Part shown: piece by piece, positions 28,267-36,974 of the stretch
How positions within the stretch are numbered: position 1 is the first letter of the stretch
Layout: each line of letters starts with the position of its first letter
Source of the DNA: Prauserella_A sp040645195
GTDB taxonomy: Bacteria; Actinomycetota; Actinomycetes; Mycobacteriales; Pseudonocardiaceae
Assembly: GCF_040645195.1 (NCBI RefSeq)
Contig: NZ_JBEYXW010000014.1
Coordinates: 1-64,000 of the forward strand
Direction: 5' to 3'
Length of the DNA: 64,000 bases
Translations under genes and position numbers: made by a program
The notes under the pieces: generated by a model
What the model was told of the DNA's origin: nothing
What the model saw: the letters and a program-made list of their open reading frames with translations, nothing else
The model's database searches: none

Positions 28267-29687
28267 CAATGACCGAAACAGACGGCACGTGGTCCGAGGA
28301 GGCGGAGTTCCTCCGGCTCGACGAGCAGGCCGGCGAGGGGGCGGATACCGACGCCGCCGAGCCCGCGCAGCCGGTGCTGGCCGTCGTGGGCAGGCCCAAC
28401 GTGGGCAAGTCCACGCTGGTGAACCGGATCCTGGGCCGTCGCGAGGCCGTCGTGCAGGACGTGCCCGGTGTGACCCGTGACCGGGTCGCCTACGACGCGC
28501 TGTGGAGCGGCCGCCGGTTCACCGTCGTCGACACAGGCGGCTGGGAGCCTGGTGCGACCGGGCTGCAGGCCTCGGTAGCGGCGCAGGCCGAGCTCGCAAT
28601 GTCTACTTCGGACGCTGTACTGCTCGTTGTGGACGCCACCGTCGGCGCCACGGCGACCGATGAGGCGGTGGCGAAGGTGCTCCGCCGGTCGAAGCGTCCG
28701 GTGCTGCTGGCCGCCAACAAGGTCGACGACGAGCGGTTGCTCGCCGAGGCCGCATCGCTGTGGTCGCTGGGGCTGGGGGAGCCGCGCCCGGTGAGCGCGC
28801 TGCACGGCCGCAGCTCCGGTGACCTGCTCGACGCGATCGTCGCCGCGCTGCCGGAGGCACCGCGGGACACCATGCAGGTGGCCACCGGACCGCGCCGGGT
28901 GGCGCTGGTCGGTAAACCGAACGTCGGCAAGTCCAGCCTGCTGAACAAGCTCACCGGCGAGGAACGTGCCGTCGTCGACTCGGTCGCCGGGACCACGGTG
29001 GACCCGGTCGACTCGCTGGTGGAGCTGGACGGGCAGCCGTGGCGCTTCATCGACACGGCGGGCCTGCGCAAGCGGGTGCAGACCGCGAGTGGCACCGAGT
29101 ACTACGCGTCGTTGCGTACCAAGACCGCGATCGACGCCGCCGAGGTGGTCATCGTGCTGCTGGACGCCAGCGAACCGGTGTCCGAACAGGACCTGCGAGT
29201 GGTGACGATGGTCTCCGACGCGGGCCGGGCGCTCGTGCTTGCGTTCAACAAGTGGGACCTCGTCGACGAGGACCGGCGGCACCAGCTCGACAGGGAGCTC
29301 GACCGTGGCCTGGTACGGGTGCCGTGGGCCGAGCGCGTCAACGTCTCCGCGCTGACCGGCCGGGCGGTGCGCAAGCTGGCCCCGGCGCTGCGCACCGCGC
29401 TGACGTCGTGGGACCAGCGCGTGCCGACCGGGCAGCTCAACGGCTGGCTGGCGGATCTCATCGCGGCGACCCCGCCGCCCGTGCGCGGTGGCAAGCAGCC
29501 GAAGGTGCTGTTCGCCACGCAGGCGGGCATCCGCCCGCCGACGCTGGTGCTGTTCACCACCGGCTTCCTCGAGGCGAGTTACCGGCGGTTCATCGAGCGC
29601 AAGTTCCGCGAGCGTTTCGGCTTCACCGGTAGCCCGGTACGCATCAACGTCCGGGTACGGGAGAAGAAGCCGCGCAACCAACGCTGA
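28263..29687 (+). CDS. der: Ribosome biogenesis GTPase Der (EngA)
   Basis: Essential 50S assembly factor with two tandem G domains and a KH-like C terminus. Both P-loops are visible (GRPNVGKSTLVNRILG and GKPNVGKSSLLNKLTG), as are the DTGGWE/DTAGL G3 motifs, the NKVD/NKWD G4 motifs and the C-terminal FTTGFLEASYRRFIERKFRE. The 474-aa length is normal. GTG 28263 overlaps the previous stop; ATG 28269 is an alternative. Confidence 0.96.
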   Translation: MTMTETDGTWSEEAEFLRLDEQAGEGADTDAAEPAQPVLAVVGRPNVGKSTLVNRILGRREAVVQDVPGVTRDRVAYDALWSGRRFTVVDTGGWEPGATGLQASVAAQAELAMSTSDAVLLVVDATVGATATDEAVAKVLRRSKRPVLLAANKVDDERLLAEAASLWSLGLGEPRPVSALHGRSSGDLLDAIVAALPEAPRDTMQVATGPRRVALVGKPNVGKSSLLNKLTGEERAVVDSVAGTTVDPVDSLVELDGQPWRFIDTAGLRKRVQTASGTEYYASLRTKTAIDAAEVVIVLLDASEPVSEQDLRVVTMVSDAGRALVLAFNKWDLVDEDRRHQLDRELDRGLVRVPWAERVNVSALTGRAVRKLAPALRTALTSWDQRVPTGQLNGWLADLIAATPPPVRGGKQPKVLFATQAGIRPPTLVLFTTGFLEASYRRFIERKFRERFGFTGSPVRINVRVREKKPRNQR

Positions 29688-29700
29688 CCCACTCCGCCCC

Positions 29701-29931
29701 GCGCGAGTCCCCCGCCCCGCCGCGCGAGTCCCCCGCTCCGGCACGCGAGTCCCCCGCTCCGGCACGCGAGTTGCCCGCTGGGACCCGCGAGTTGCTCGTT
29801 CCGGTGCGCGAGTTGCCCGCTCCGACTGGCGAGTCGCCCCGTCAGGCGGGCGAGTCTCCCGTTCTGGCGCGTGAGTTCCTCGTTCCGGCACGCGAGTTCC
29901 CCGCTCCTGCCCGCGACCGCCCCTTCCGGGC
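29701..29931 (+). repeat. Tandem array of eleven 21-bp units
   Basis: The interval is exactly 11 x 21 bp with consensus core GCGAGTCCCCCGCTCCGG, the second half-codon block varying between GTCCCC and GTTGCC. It fills most of the 265-bp gap between the convergent der and TetR genes. Units degrade towards the right end. A second array of the same family is at 63235-63381. There are no spacers, so it is not CRISPR. The reading frames it opens on either strand are by-products of the 21-bp period. Confidence 0.93.
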
Positions 29932-29952
29932 CCGCCGTCCAGTCCCCAGATG

Positions 29953-30579
29953 TCACGGCCCGGTAAGCGCGGCAGTGGCGATGCGCACGATCTCGGAGAT
30001 GATGTCGTCCAGCGGGATGACGTGGCCGCCGACGGCCCAGTGGTACACGAGCTCGTTGAGGGCACCGACGAGAGCGACGGCGCTGAGGTGGAAGTCGCGG
30101 GACATGGCTTCGCCACGCTCGACGGCGCGCTGCGCCTCCGCGGCGAGGAAGGCAGCCCACCGCTCGCGCCAGGCCAGCCGGTGGCGCTCGACCGCCTCGC
30201 TGACGCCGATTATCTCCACATAGGACACTCGTGCCCAGCGGGTGTCCTCCGCGGTCGTGGCGATGTAGGCCCGCACCGCCAGCTCGATTCGGCGCGCCAG
30301 TGGCTCGTCCTGGGCCGCGGCGAACGCGGCGGCGACGGCTTTCAGTGCACGCTCCATCACCAGGTCGTGCAACGTTGTCAGCAACGCCTCGCGGCCGGTG
30401 AACTCCTCGTAGAAGTTGCGCGTGGACACTCCGGCGCCCGCGCACAGCCGCTCGATCGAGGTGGCCGTGTAACCCTCGGTGCCGAACAGCTCCAGCCCGG
30501 CGTCCAGCAGCCGCTGCCTGCGTTCGGCGCGACGATCCGCGGCGGTCCGCCCGCCGTATACGCGGTCGGGGGGCACCAT
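29953..30579 (-). CDS. TetR-family transcriptional regulator
   Basis: A 208-aa protein with the TetR HTH RRQRLLDAGLELFGTEGYTA through GVSTRNFYEEFTGREALLTT at residues about 20-65. The C-terminal helical domain is typical in size. It lies 6 bases downstream of the ROK gene and is probably cotranscribed. Effector unknown. Confidence 0.9.
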   Translation of the reverse strand: MVPPDRVYGGRTAADRRAERRQRLLDAGLELFGTEGYTATSIERLCAGAGVSTRNFYEEFTGREALLTTLHDLVMERALKAVAAAFAAAQDEPLARRIELAVRAYIATTAEDTRWARVSYVEIIGVSEAVERHRLAWRERWAAFLAAEAQRAVERGEAMSRDFHLSAVALVGALNELVYHWAVGGHVIPLDDIISEIVRIATAALTGP

Positions 30580-30585
30580 CCAAGG

Positions 30586-31896
30586 CTAAAGCAGGGGAGC
30601 GCGCAGCGGGACGTTGACGAGTTCCGCGGCACCGGCCGGAGAACCGGAGTCGACCCAGTGGGCCAGCCGTTCCGGTGTGAAAAGTTCGTCGATGACCGTG
30701 AACGCCGCACCGACGAGACCCGCCCGGTCACTCAGCGTCGAGCGCGTGATGCGCAGCTCCCTCGTGGCCAGCGGCAGTGAACGGCGGTAAATGGACTCCC
30801 GTAGCGCCGCCAGCAGCAGATCCCCAGCCCCGGCCACACCGCCACCGATGATGACGAGCGCCGGATTGTAAAAACTGACCAGCGTGGCGAGCAGGCTGCC
30901 GATCAGCCGCCCCGCCCTGGTGACCAGTTCCACCGCAGTGCGGTCGCCGCTCTGCGCGGCCCGCGACACGTCCGCCGCCGTGATCGTGCCCGCCGAAGTC
31001 AGCACACCGGCAAGGAACTCGCTCCGGCCTTCCTCCGCGGCGGCCACGGCGTCCCGCGCCAGCGCCGCCCCGCCCGCGTACGCCTCCAGACAGCCGGTGT
31101 TGCCGCACCGGCACACGACCGTCGCCTCATCGGCGACGGCCGCATGCCCGATGTCGCCCGCGCAGCCCTGGCTGCCGCGGTGCAGCCGCCCGCCGGACAC
31201 CAGCCCGGCACCGATACCGGTACCGATCTTGACGTACAGGATGTCCTGCTGCCCCCTTGCCGACCCGGCGCGTAGCTCGCCGAGTGCCATGGCGTTGACC
31301 TCGTTGTCGACCCACACCGGTGCGTCGAAGCGCGTGGCCAGCCGGTCGCGCACCGGATAGCCGTCCCAGCCGGGCATGATCGGCGGGGCGCTCGGTCGTC
31401 CGGTGGCGAACTCCACCGGGCCCGGCAGTCCGATGCCGATGCCCCACACGGCGAGCTCGGCGTCGGCGGAGCGGATCTCGGCCAGCAGCTCGTGGAACAG
31501 TGCCTCGACACGCTCCAGCACCGGTTCCGGGCCGAGCGCGATGTCCGTGGGCTCCTCGCGCTCGGCCAGCACGGTGCCGGCGAGGTCGGTCACGCCAACA
31601 CCGATGCTCGTGGCACCCAGCTCGGCGGCGAGCACCATCCCGGCGCGGGCCCGAAAGCGCAGCTCACGCGGGGCGCGACCACCGCTGGAGGGACCGAGTT
31701 CCCCTTCCTCCAGCAATCCACACTCAGCTAGCTGACCGACCCGCTGCGTCACCACTGTGCGCCCGAGCCCGGACCGGCGGCTGATCTCCGGCCGCGTCCT
31801 GGCGACGCCGGAGCGCACAAGGTCGAGCACAGTCGCGAGGCTGTCGATGTGCTCCGGGGTCGGCCCTGCCTGGCGTGCTGTCTGCGAGGCTTCCAC
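30586..31896 (-). CDS. ROK-family transcriptional regulator (NagC/XylR type)
   Basis: A 436-aa protein from GTG 31896 (GGAAG 8 bases upstream; GTGs at 31911 and 31914 are alternatives). Residues 15-75 form an HTH domain (TRPEISRRSGLGRTVVTQRV). The ROK domain has the sugar-kinase-like IGTGIGAGLVSGG and GHAAVADEATVVCRCGN, with the zinc site CRCGNTGC followed by LEAYAGG. No carbohydrate transport operon is adjacent, so the effector sugar cannot be guessed. Confidence 0.9.
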   Translation of the reverse strand: MEASQTARQAGPTPEHIDSLATVLDLVRSGVARTRPEISRRSGLGRTVVTQRVGQLAECGLLEEGELGPSSGGRAPRELRFRARAGMVLAAELGATSIGVGVTDLAGTVLAEREEPTDIALGPEPVLERVEALFHELLAEIRSADAELAVWGIGIGLPGPVEFATGRPSAPPIMPGWDGYPVRDRLATRFDAPVWVDNEVNAMALGELRAGSARGQQDILYVKIGTGIGAGLVSGGRLHRGSQGCAGDIGHAAVADEATVVCRCGNTGCLEAYAGGAALARDAVAAAEEGRSEFLAGVLTSAGTITAADVSRAAQSGDRTAVELVTRAGRLIGSLLATLVSFYNPALVIIGGGVAGAGDLLLAALRESIYRRSLPLATRELRITRSTLSDRAGLVGAAFTVIDELFTPERLAHWVDSGSPAGAAELVNVPLRAPLL

Positions 31897-32013
31897 GCCA
31901 ACATCTTCCACCACGCCTGCCGTGTGAGCAGGCCCATGTGGTGGGATGGTTCGAGGACCGCCGTGCGTTGGTACTCGCTGACGACGACGGGTGAGGATCA
32001 GGAGGTTCGTGTG

Positions 32014-32931
32014 GTGGCGGATCCGGGTGAGTTGTACGAAGTGGACTCCGGCGTCCCCGTTGTGGACGGCGCGGTGCTGCTGTATCACTTCGACGGGTTC
32101 ATCGACGCGGGAACCGCAGGCCGGTCGGTCGCCGACCATCTCACCGAGGCTCTGGACGGGCCGGTCGTCGCGCGCTTCGACGTGGACCGGCTGATCGACT
32201 ACCGGTCGCGGCGGCCGACGATGACCTACGCCGGTGACCGCTGGGACGACTACGAGGCACCGGAACTCGTGGTGCGCCTGCTCCACGACGCCGACGAGAC
32301 GCCGTTCCTGTTGCTCACCGGACCGGAGCCGGATCGCGAGTGGGAACGGTTCGTCACGGCCGTGCGCCACCTGGTGGAGCGCTGGCAGGTGCGGCTGAGC
32401 GTGAACTTCCATGGGATCCCCATGGGGGTGCCGCACACCCGGCCACTCGGGGTGACGGCTCATGCCACGCGCGCCGACCTGGTGGGCGACTATCAGGTGT
32501 TGTTCAACGAGGCGCAGATTCCGGGCAGCGTCGCCGCGCTGCTGGAGCTGCGCCTGGGCCGCGCAGGCCACGATGTCGTCGGGTTCGCGGCGCATGTGCC
32601 GCACTACCTTGCGCAGGCGCGATATCCCTCAGCGGGCCTGACACTGCTCGACTCGATCGAACGCGCGACCGGGTTGAGGCTGCCGACCGACGCCCTCCGT
32701 GACGCCGCACGCCAGGTGGACGTCGAGGTCGACCGGCAGGTGCGCGAGTCGGCGGAGGTCGCCGAGGTCGTGGGGGCGCTGGAACGGCAGTACGACGCCT
32801 TCACCGCTGCGAACGCACGTGGCAGCCTGCTCGCCGAGGACATGCCGATGCCGACCGCCGACGAGCTGGCGAGCCAGTTCGAGAAGTTCCTTGCCGAGCA
32901 GCAGGGGCGAAACGACCAGAACGAGTCCTGA
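32014..32931 (+). CDS. PAC2 family protein
   Basis: A 305-aa protein of the PAC2 (proteasome assembly chaperone 2-like) family that actinobacteria carry without a known function. AGGAGG (32000-32005) is 8 bases before GTG 32014; GTG 32011 is also possible. Recognisable family segments are VVDGAVLLYHFDGFIDAG, SVNFHGIPMGVPHTRPLGVT and FAAHVPHYLAQARYPSAGL. The C-terminal helical tail is charged. It is convergent with the LuxR gene, with 5 bases between. Confidence 0.87.
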   Translation: MADPGELYEVDSGVPVVDGAVLLYHFDGFIDAGTAGRSVADHLTEALDGPVVARFDVDRLIDYRSRRPTMTYAGDRWDDYEAPELVVRLLHDADETPFLLLTGPEPDREWERFVTAVRHLVERWQVRLSVNFHGIPMGVPHTRPLGVTAHATRADLVGDYQVLFNEAQIPGSVAALLELRLGRAGHDVVGFAAHVPHYLAQARYPSAGLTLLDSIERATGLRLPTDALRDAARQVDVEVDRQVRESAEVAEVVGALERQYDAFTAANARGSLLAEDMPMPTADELASQFEKFLAEQQGRNDQNES

Positions 32932-32936
32932 CAGCG

Positions 32937-34538
32937 TTACAGGATTCCCAGCTCGGACGCGCGCATCAACGCTGTGTCGCGTGTGGACACATCGAGCTTG
33001 CGGTAGATGCTCTGGATCTGGGTGCGCACGGTGTTCACCGAGACGACAAGGGTGCGCGCGATCTGCACGGCGGTGGCGCCCGTGGTGAGCTCGGCGAGTA
33101 CCGCCTGTTCCCGGGCGGTCAGATCGATCAGCCGGATGTGCTCAGGAAAGACCGGTCGCGCCGCGGCGAGCCGCTCGGCGGCTGTGTCCGACAGCGGCAC
33201 CGTGGTCAGGGCGAACAGTTCCTCCCTTTCCGGCGTGGGAACCGTCGTGAGGGACAGCACCTCGTCGGGCGATCGCAGGCGCATCGCGGCGCTCATCGCC
33301 TTGACCGCCTCGTCGCGCTCGCCCATGCGCAGTGCCGCGGATGCCTTGATGAGCAACAGTTGCCGGGTGTCGCGATGGGACGCCACCGGATGCCACGGGC
33401 CGCGCGAGGCGAGCGCGCGGGCCAGCTCGTAGTCGCCGTTGAGCAGACGCAGCCGCGCGGCAGGCACCGCCAGCCAGTGGGCACCGGTTCCCGCGTCGTT
33501 GATCAACCGCAGGGCGCGGTTCGCCTCGCCCGCCGCGATGAGCAGGTCCGCACGTGCGCGCTGTAGTGCGCGCAGGCCCGTCCCCTGAGCGGTCACCGTG
33601 GCCGGGTGGCTGAGCTGGACGACGTGCAAGGTGTCGAGGTACTCGACCGCGCGCCCGGCGTGCAGGGCGCGCGTACCCACCAGCGCGGTGCCGAATGGCC
33701 ACAGCTCGATCGGCTGTGTGCCGTCCCCGACGGTCTCCAGCGCGGCGTCGAGGCCGGGCCAGTCGTACTGGTCGAGCGCGTGCCAGCCGCGCGCGATGGT
33801 GCCGCCGACCGTGAGCAGGTGGGCGACGTTGGGCGGGGGAGGCGGATATGAGTCCAATGTGCTGAGCCACTGTTGCGAGGTCTCCAGATGGCCGAGCTGA
33901 GCGAAGATCATCGCCAGGTTGGCCGCCGCATTGACACCGGCGTAGTTGGCGACCGGCTCGGTGCGGGCGAGCTCGTGGGCCTCCCGGTACTGTTCAACGG
34001 CACCGGGTAGATCGCCAAGCAGGGAAAGGGTGAGTCCGCGTTGCATGGCGATCCAACCCGGACGGACCGGGCCTTCGGTCGAGGGCCGCGCGTCCAGCTG
34101 TGCCATGCGGGCGGTCAGTTGCCTGCCCAGCCGCTCGGCGTCCTCGAGGTCCCCGCGCAACCGTGTGGAGATCATGATCAGTGTCCCGGCGACGGTCAGC
34201 GTCGCGGCCGAGGTCTCGGTCTCGGGATCGACCATTGTCGCGAGCCGGGGGCCGAAGTCGATGTACTGGCGCAACAACGGTCGTAGTTCCCTGGGGTGTG
34301 GGTCCTGCGTGACGTAGCTCGCGAGCAGCCAGCCGACGAGCAGCCGTGGCCGCTGGAGCAACTCTTCCTCGGGAACCTGGTCGAACGCGGCCAGGAACTC
34401 GGCACCGTAGTGCCCGGGCAACGCGAGCCAGAGGCGATCACACAGGGCTTCGAGAGCCGCCCAGTCCCGCGTGGCTGCGATCTTCGCCAGCTCGGCGACG
34501 ACATCTTGCGGCTCCGCGCCCGCTTCGTCGTGGGGCAA
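32937..34538 (-). CDS. LuxR-type regulator with TPR-like sensor region
   Basis: A 533-aa protein. The start is probably TTG 34538, placed 9 bases after AAGGAG; no ATG/GTG fits as well. The bulk is helical and TPR-like, and no Walker ATPase motif is visible, unlike MalT-type LuxR regulators. The C-terminal HTH (LTAREQAVLAELTTGATAVQ, VSVNTVRTQIQSIYRKLDVS) is standard LuxR/FixJ. It follows the NlpC/P60 gene by 106 bases in the same direction. Signal unknown. Confidence 0.84.
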   Translation of the reverse strand: MPHDEAGAEPQDVVAELAKIAATRDWAALEALCDRLWLALPGHYGAEFLAAFDQVPEEELLQRPRLLVGWLLASYVTQDPHPRELRPLLRQYIDFGPRLATMVDPETETSAATLTVAGTLIMISTRLRGDLEDAERLGRQLTARMAQLDARPSTEGPVRPGWIAMQRGLTLSLLGDLPGAVEQYREAHELARTEPVANYAGVNAAANLAMIFAQLGHLETSQQWLSTLDSYPPPPPNVAHLLTVGGTIARGWHALDQYDWPGLDAALETVGDGTQPIELWPFGTALVGTRALHAGRAVEYLDTLHVVQLSHPATVTAQGTGLRALQRARADLLIAAGEANRALRLINDAGTGAHWLAVPAARLRLLNGDYELARALASRGPWHPVASHRDTRQLLLIKASAALRMGERDEAVKAMSAAMRLRSPDEVLSLTTVPTPEREELFALTTVPLSDTAAERLAAARPVFPEHIRLIDLTAREQAVLAELTTGATAVQIARTLVVSVNTVRTQIQSIYRKLDVSTRDTALMRASELGIL

Positions 34539-34644
34539 CGCGATGTTCTCCTTTCCTGTCAAGGGAACCGGCGCGGGATGGAGTCGTCTCTGGTACGAGG
34601 TTGACGACCGAACCTGCCCGGGCTGACGGCGAAATCCGGTGCTG

Positions 34645-35748
34645 TTACTGGGAAATGCGTCTGATGCCGGAGACGGGCCCGATCGCGTCGATCGTGGCGA
34701 CCTTGACCGGTTCGCCGAAGGTCGCGGCGTGCACGGCACGTGAACCGTCGATCGCGATGGCGACGTGACTCACGGGCCGATAGTAGAAGATCAGGTCCCC
34801 GGCGCGGACCTCGTCACGTGATATTTCGGCGCCGGTGGACGACTGAGCGGTACTGGTGCGCGGCAAGCCGATCCCCGCGGCGCTGTACGCGGCGAGGACC
34901 AACCCGGAGCAGTCGTAGGCATCGGGGCCGGTCGCGCCCCAGGCGTAGGCCTTGCCGAGCTGTGCGAGCGCGAAGCGGACAACCTGCGCGCTCTGGCCGT
35001 TCCCTGTCGGCTGCTCGACCGTGGGACCTACGTCGGCGAGCCCGGCGCGCTGCGCGGCCGACAACTCGTCCAGTGCGCGCCGCACGCCCGCGATCTGCCG
35101 GCGCAGGAGTCGTTCCCGCTCTTCGGCTTCGGCCAGTGTCGTGGCGGCTTCGTCACGCAGCCGCTGTGCCTGTGAGCGATGGCGGGAGGCCTGGTCACTG
35201 GAATCGGCGGCGCGCTCGCGCTGAGCTGTGGCCCTGGCACGTGCCGCGTTGGCGTCGGCGGAGGCGCGCGCGAGGCGCCGCAGCGCCTCGTTGTTGTCGG
35301 CCGCGATCAGGTCGAGCATCGACTTCGCGGACAGCAACTCGCCCGGCGAGTCGCTGTTGAGCAGCGCGGCCAGCCCGTCGAAACGCACTCCGCCCTGCAA
35401 CGCGGCCTGCGCGAACGAATCGAGCTCCCGCTGCCACTGTGCCGTGGCCGCCGTGGCCGCGCGCGCGGCTCGCTCCGCCCGCCCGGCGTCGGCCGCCGCC
35501 CGGTCCGCATCACGTTGCGCTTGCTGTGCTGTCGCAGTACTTCTGGTGAGCTGGGACTCCAGGTCGGCGAGCCGCATGCGTGCCTGCGCCGCCGCTTCGT
35601 TGGCGACTTCGGCCTCGTGGCTGAGCCTGCGGTACTCCGCGACCGCGTTGTCCGTGACCGGGTCAGCGGCCGCCACCTGCTGGCCGGTCAGCAGCACGAG
35701 CCCGGCCAGCAGTGCGGCGGAGAGCGGTCGTATTCGTGTCGGCCCCAT
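34645..35748 (-). CDS. Secreted NlpC/P60 peptidoglycan endopeptidase (RipA-like)
   Basis: A 367-aa exported hydrolase. ATG 35748 gives a signal peptide (RPLSAALLAGLVLLTGQQV) ending AAADP. Residues 30-240 are Ala/Arg/Glu-rich coiled coil, as in RipA/RipC inhibitory domains. The C-terminal NlpC/P60 domain has the catalytic Cys in YDCSGLVLAAYSAAG, the His in VSHVAIAID, and GDLIFYY. The family cleaves D-Glu-mDAP bonds and acts in cell separation. A longer frame extends to 35862 but lacks a signal peptide at its start. Confidence 0.9.
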   Translation of the reverse strand: MGPTRIRPLSAALLAGLVLLTGQQVAAADPVTDNAVAEYRRLSHEAEVANEAAAQARMRLADLESQLTRSTATAQQAQRDADRAAADAGRAERAARAATAATAQWQRELDSFAQAALQGGVRFDGLAALLNSDSPGELLSAKSMLDLIAADNNEALRRLARASADANAARARATAQRERAADSSDQASRHRSQAQRLRDEAATTLAEAEERERLLRRQIAGVRRALDELSAAQRAGLADVGPTVEQPTGNGQSAQVVRFALAQLGKAYAWGATGPDAYDCSGLVLAAYSAAGIGLPRTSTAQSSTGAEISRDEVRAGDLIFYYRPVSHVAIAIDGSRAVHAATFGEPVKVATIDAIGPVSGIRRISQ

Positions 35749-35865
35749 ACCTAGTTTGACCGCCGGGTCACCTCGAACATGTCGCTCGGGCCGCGACATG
35801 CCGGCGGTGCCGCAGCCGTCTTCTCTTCCAGCAAGGTTGCGCCGGATCGAGGAGGAGGACACGCG

Positions 35866-35997
35866 ATGGGACCCATGCGGCGGCTTCGCGAGGCGAGCAA
35901 ACAGATCGAGCGGATCGTCCGGGAGGAGGTCGACGAGCCGCGGCGGAAAGCCGAACAGTCCCGGCGCCAGGCCGGCAGCCCGCGCAGGCCGTCGTGA
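35866..35997 (+). CDS. Mini-protein, basic, 43 aa
   Basis: The ATG at 35866 follows GGAGGAGGA (35851-35859) at good distance. The 43-aa product is almost entirely charged helix (RRLREASKQIERIVREEVDE) with an Arg-rich tail. It ends 3 bases before a 49-aa membrane mini-gene, so the two look like a small operon. No homology is recognised; expression is inferred from the strong ribosome binding site. Confidence 0.6.
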   Translation: MGPMRRLREASKQIERIVREEVDEPRRKAEQSRRQAGSPRRPS

Positions 35998-36000
35998 CCG

Positions 36001-36150
36001 ATGTTCTTACTGATCTGGCAACTGCTCCCGGGAGGCAAAGCCGTCAAGCTGACCGGTGCGGTGCTGCTCGCGGGCGCGTTCCTCGCGGTGCTGTGGTTCT
36101 GGCTCTTTCCCGTGGCTGATGCCTGGCTCTACGGCGGTGGCGCGCTCTAG
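36001..36150 (+). CDS. Single-pass membrane mini-protein, 49 aa
   Basis: ATG 36001 opens a 49-aa frame with one strong hydrophobic helix (LTGAVLLAGAFLAVLWFWLF) and an aromatic C terminus. It begins 3 bases after the 43-aa gene, whose end offers no separate Shine-Dalgarno, so translational coupling is likely. Its TAG stop overlaps the TAG stop of the convergent sigma gene in the palindrome CTAG (36147-36150). Function unknown. Confidence 0.6.
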   Translation: MFLLIWQLLPGGKAVKLTGAVLLAGAFLAVLWFWLFPVADAWLYGGGAL

Positions 36151-36731
36151 CCGTCGACGCGGGCGCCGTCGAGTTCGTCGAACCGCGCCCGAAGGGCCTT
36201 GCGGGCGCGCCAGAGCAGCGAGCAGGCGGCGGGTGGCGTGACCCCCAGCGCCGTCGCGAGCTCGGCAGGCCGGTAGCCCTGGACGTCGACCAGCCAGAGT
36301 GCGTGGCGCCACCGGGAAGGCAGCGCGAGGAAAGCCTGCCGTAGCGTGCTGTCGTGCTCGATGTCGGTGTCGGCAAAGGATCCCGCCACGACGGTCCAGC
36401 CGTCACCGACGTCGAGCCCGGTCGCGATCGAGCGGACGGCCTGGGTCCCCATGTCCACCCAGAGCCGCCGCACTGCCGTGCGCAGGTACGCCGGGACATT
36501 GGTGGTGGGACCTTTTCCCGCGGTGAGCGCCGACATCATGCGCAGGAGTGCCTCCGCGGTCACGTCTTCCGCGTCCGCCGCGCACCGAGTGAGCGTGCGG
36601 GCGTAACGCAATGTCGGCGGATGGTGGCGCACGAAGACCGTCGCCAATGCATCCCGGCTGCCGCCGCGGGCCTGTTCGATGAGATGTGCGTCCGAGACGG
36701 CACCGGTGCATTCGCTGACGATCTGCTGCAT
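36147..36731 (-). CDS. ECF-like sigma-70 family factor (paralog 1)
   Basis: A 194-aa sigma factor. Region 2 is visible as ALATVFVRHHPPTLRYARTL with AEDVTAEALLRMMSAL. Region 4 includes LPSRWRHALWLVDVQGYRP and the recognition helix ALGVTPPAACSLLWRARKAL. A second factor at 42181-42762 shares the length and the unusual PPAACSLLWRARKAL-type helix, so the two are paralogs. No anti-sigma gene is adjacent, unlike classical ECF groups. Confidence 0.87.
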   Translation of the reverse strand: MQQIVSECTGAVSDAHLIEQARGGSRDALATVFVRHHPPTLRYARTLTRCAADAEDVTAEALLRMMSALTAGKGPTTNVPAYLRTAVRRLWVDMGTQAVRSIATGLDVGDGWTVVAGSFADTDIEHDSTLRQAFLALPSRWRHALWLVDVQGYRPAELATALGVTPPAACSLLWRARKALRARFDELDGARVDG

Positions 36732-36974
36732 GTGATCGACTCCCGACTTTCTGAGTTACCGACCACATGGAACTACAGAAAACGAGCATCTTTCGGGTGA
36801 GTTGAGCAGGCTTCGTGGTGCGGGAAGGCCACTGTAGGTTGGTTTCCGAACCTGTTCAGGTGGCTTTTGTGGTGCCGGGTTAACACGAGCGTTTGCCGTC
36901 ACGATATGGCGCGGTCGAATTTCGGCGTGGATAACGAGGAGGTTACATTAGGCCATTTGTGGTAATTGGCGGCG

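Noticed and set aside
29701..29931. Possible CRISPR array
   Set aside because: The units are contiguous without spacers, the repeat is not palindromic, and no cas genes are present.
28017..30116. 699-aa minus-strand frame with ERATRVPERGTR repeats
   Set aside because: It is antisense to der and then reads through the 21-bp repeats, whose period is a multiple of three and keeps frames open. There is no plausible start or domain.
30586..32604. A 672-aa version of the ROK regulator
   Set aside because: The extra N-terminal part is antisense to the PAC2 gene; the HTH domain begins shortly after GTG 31896.
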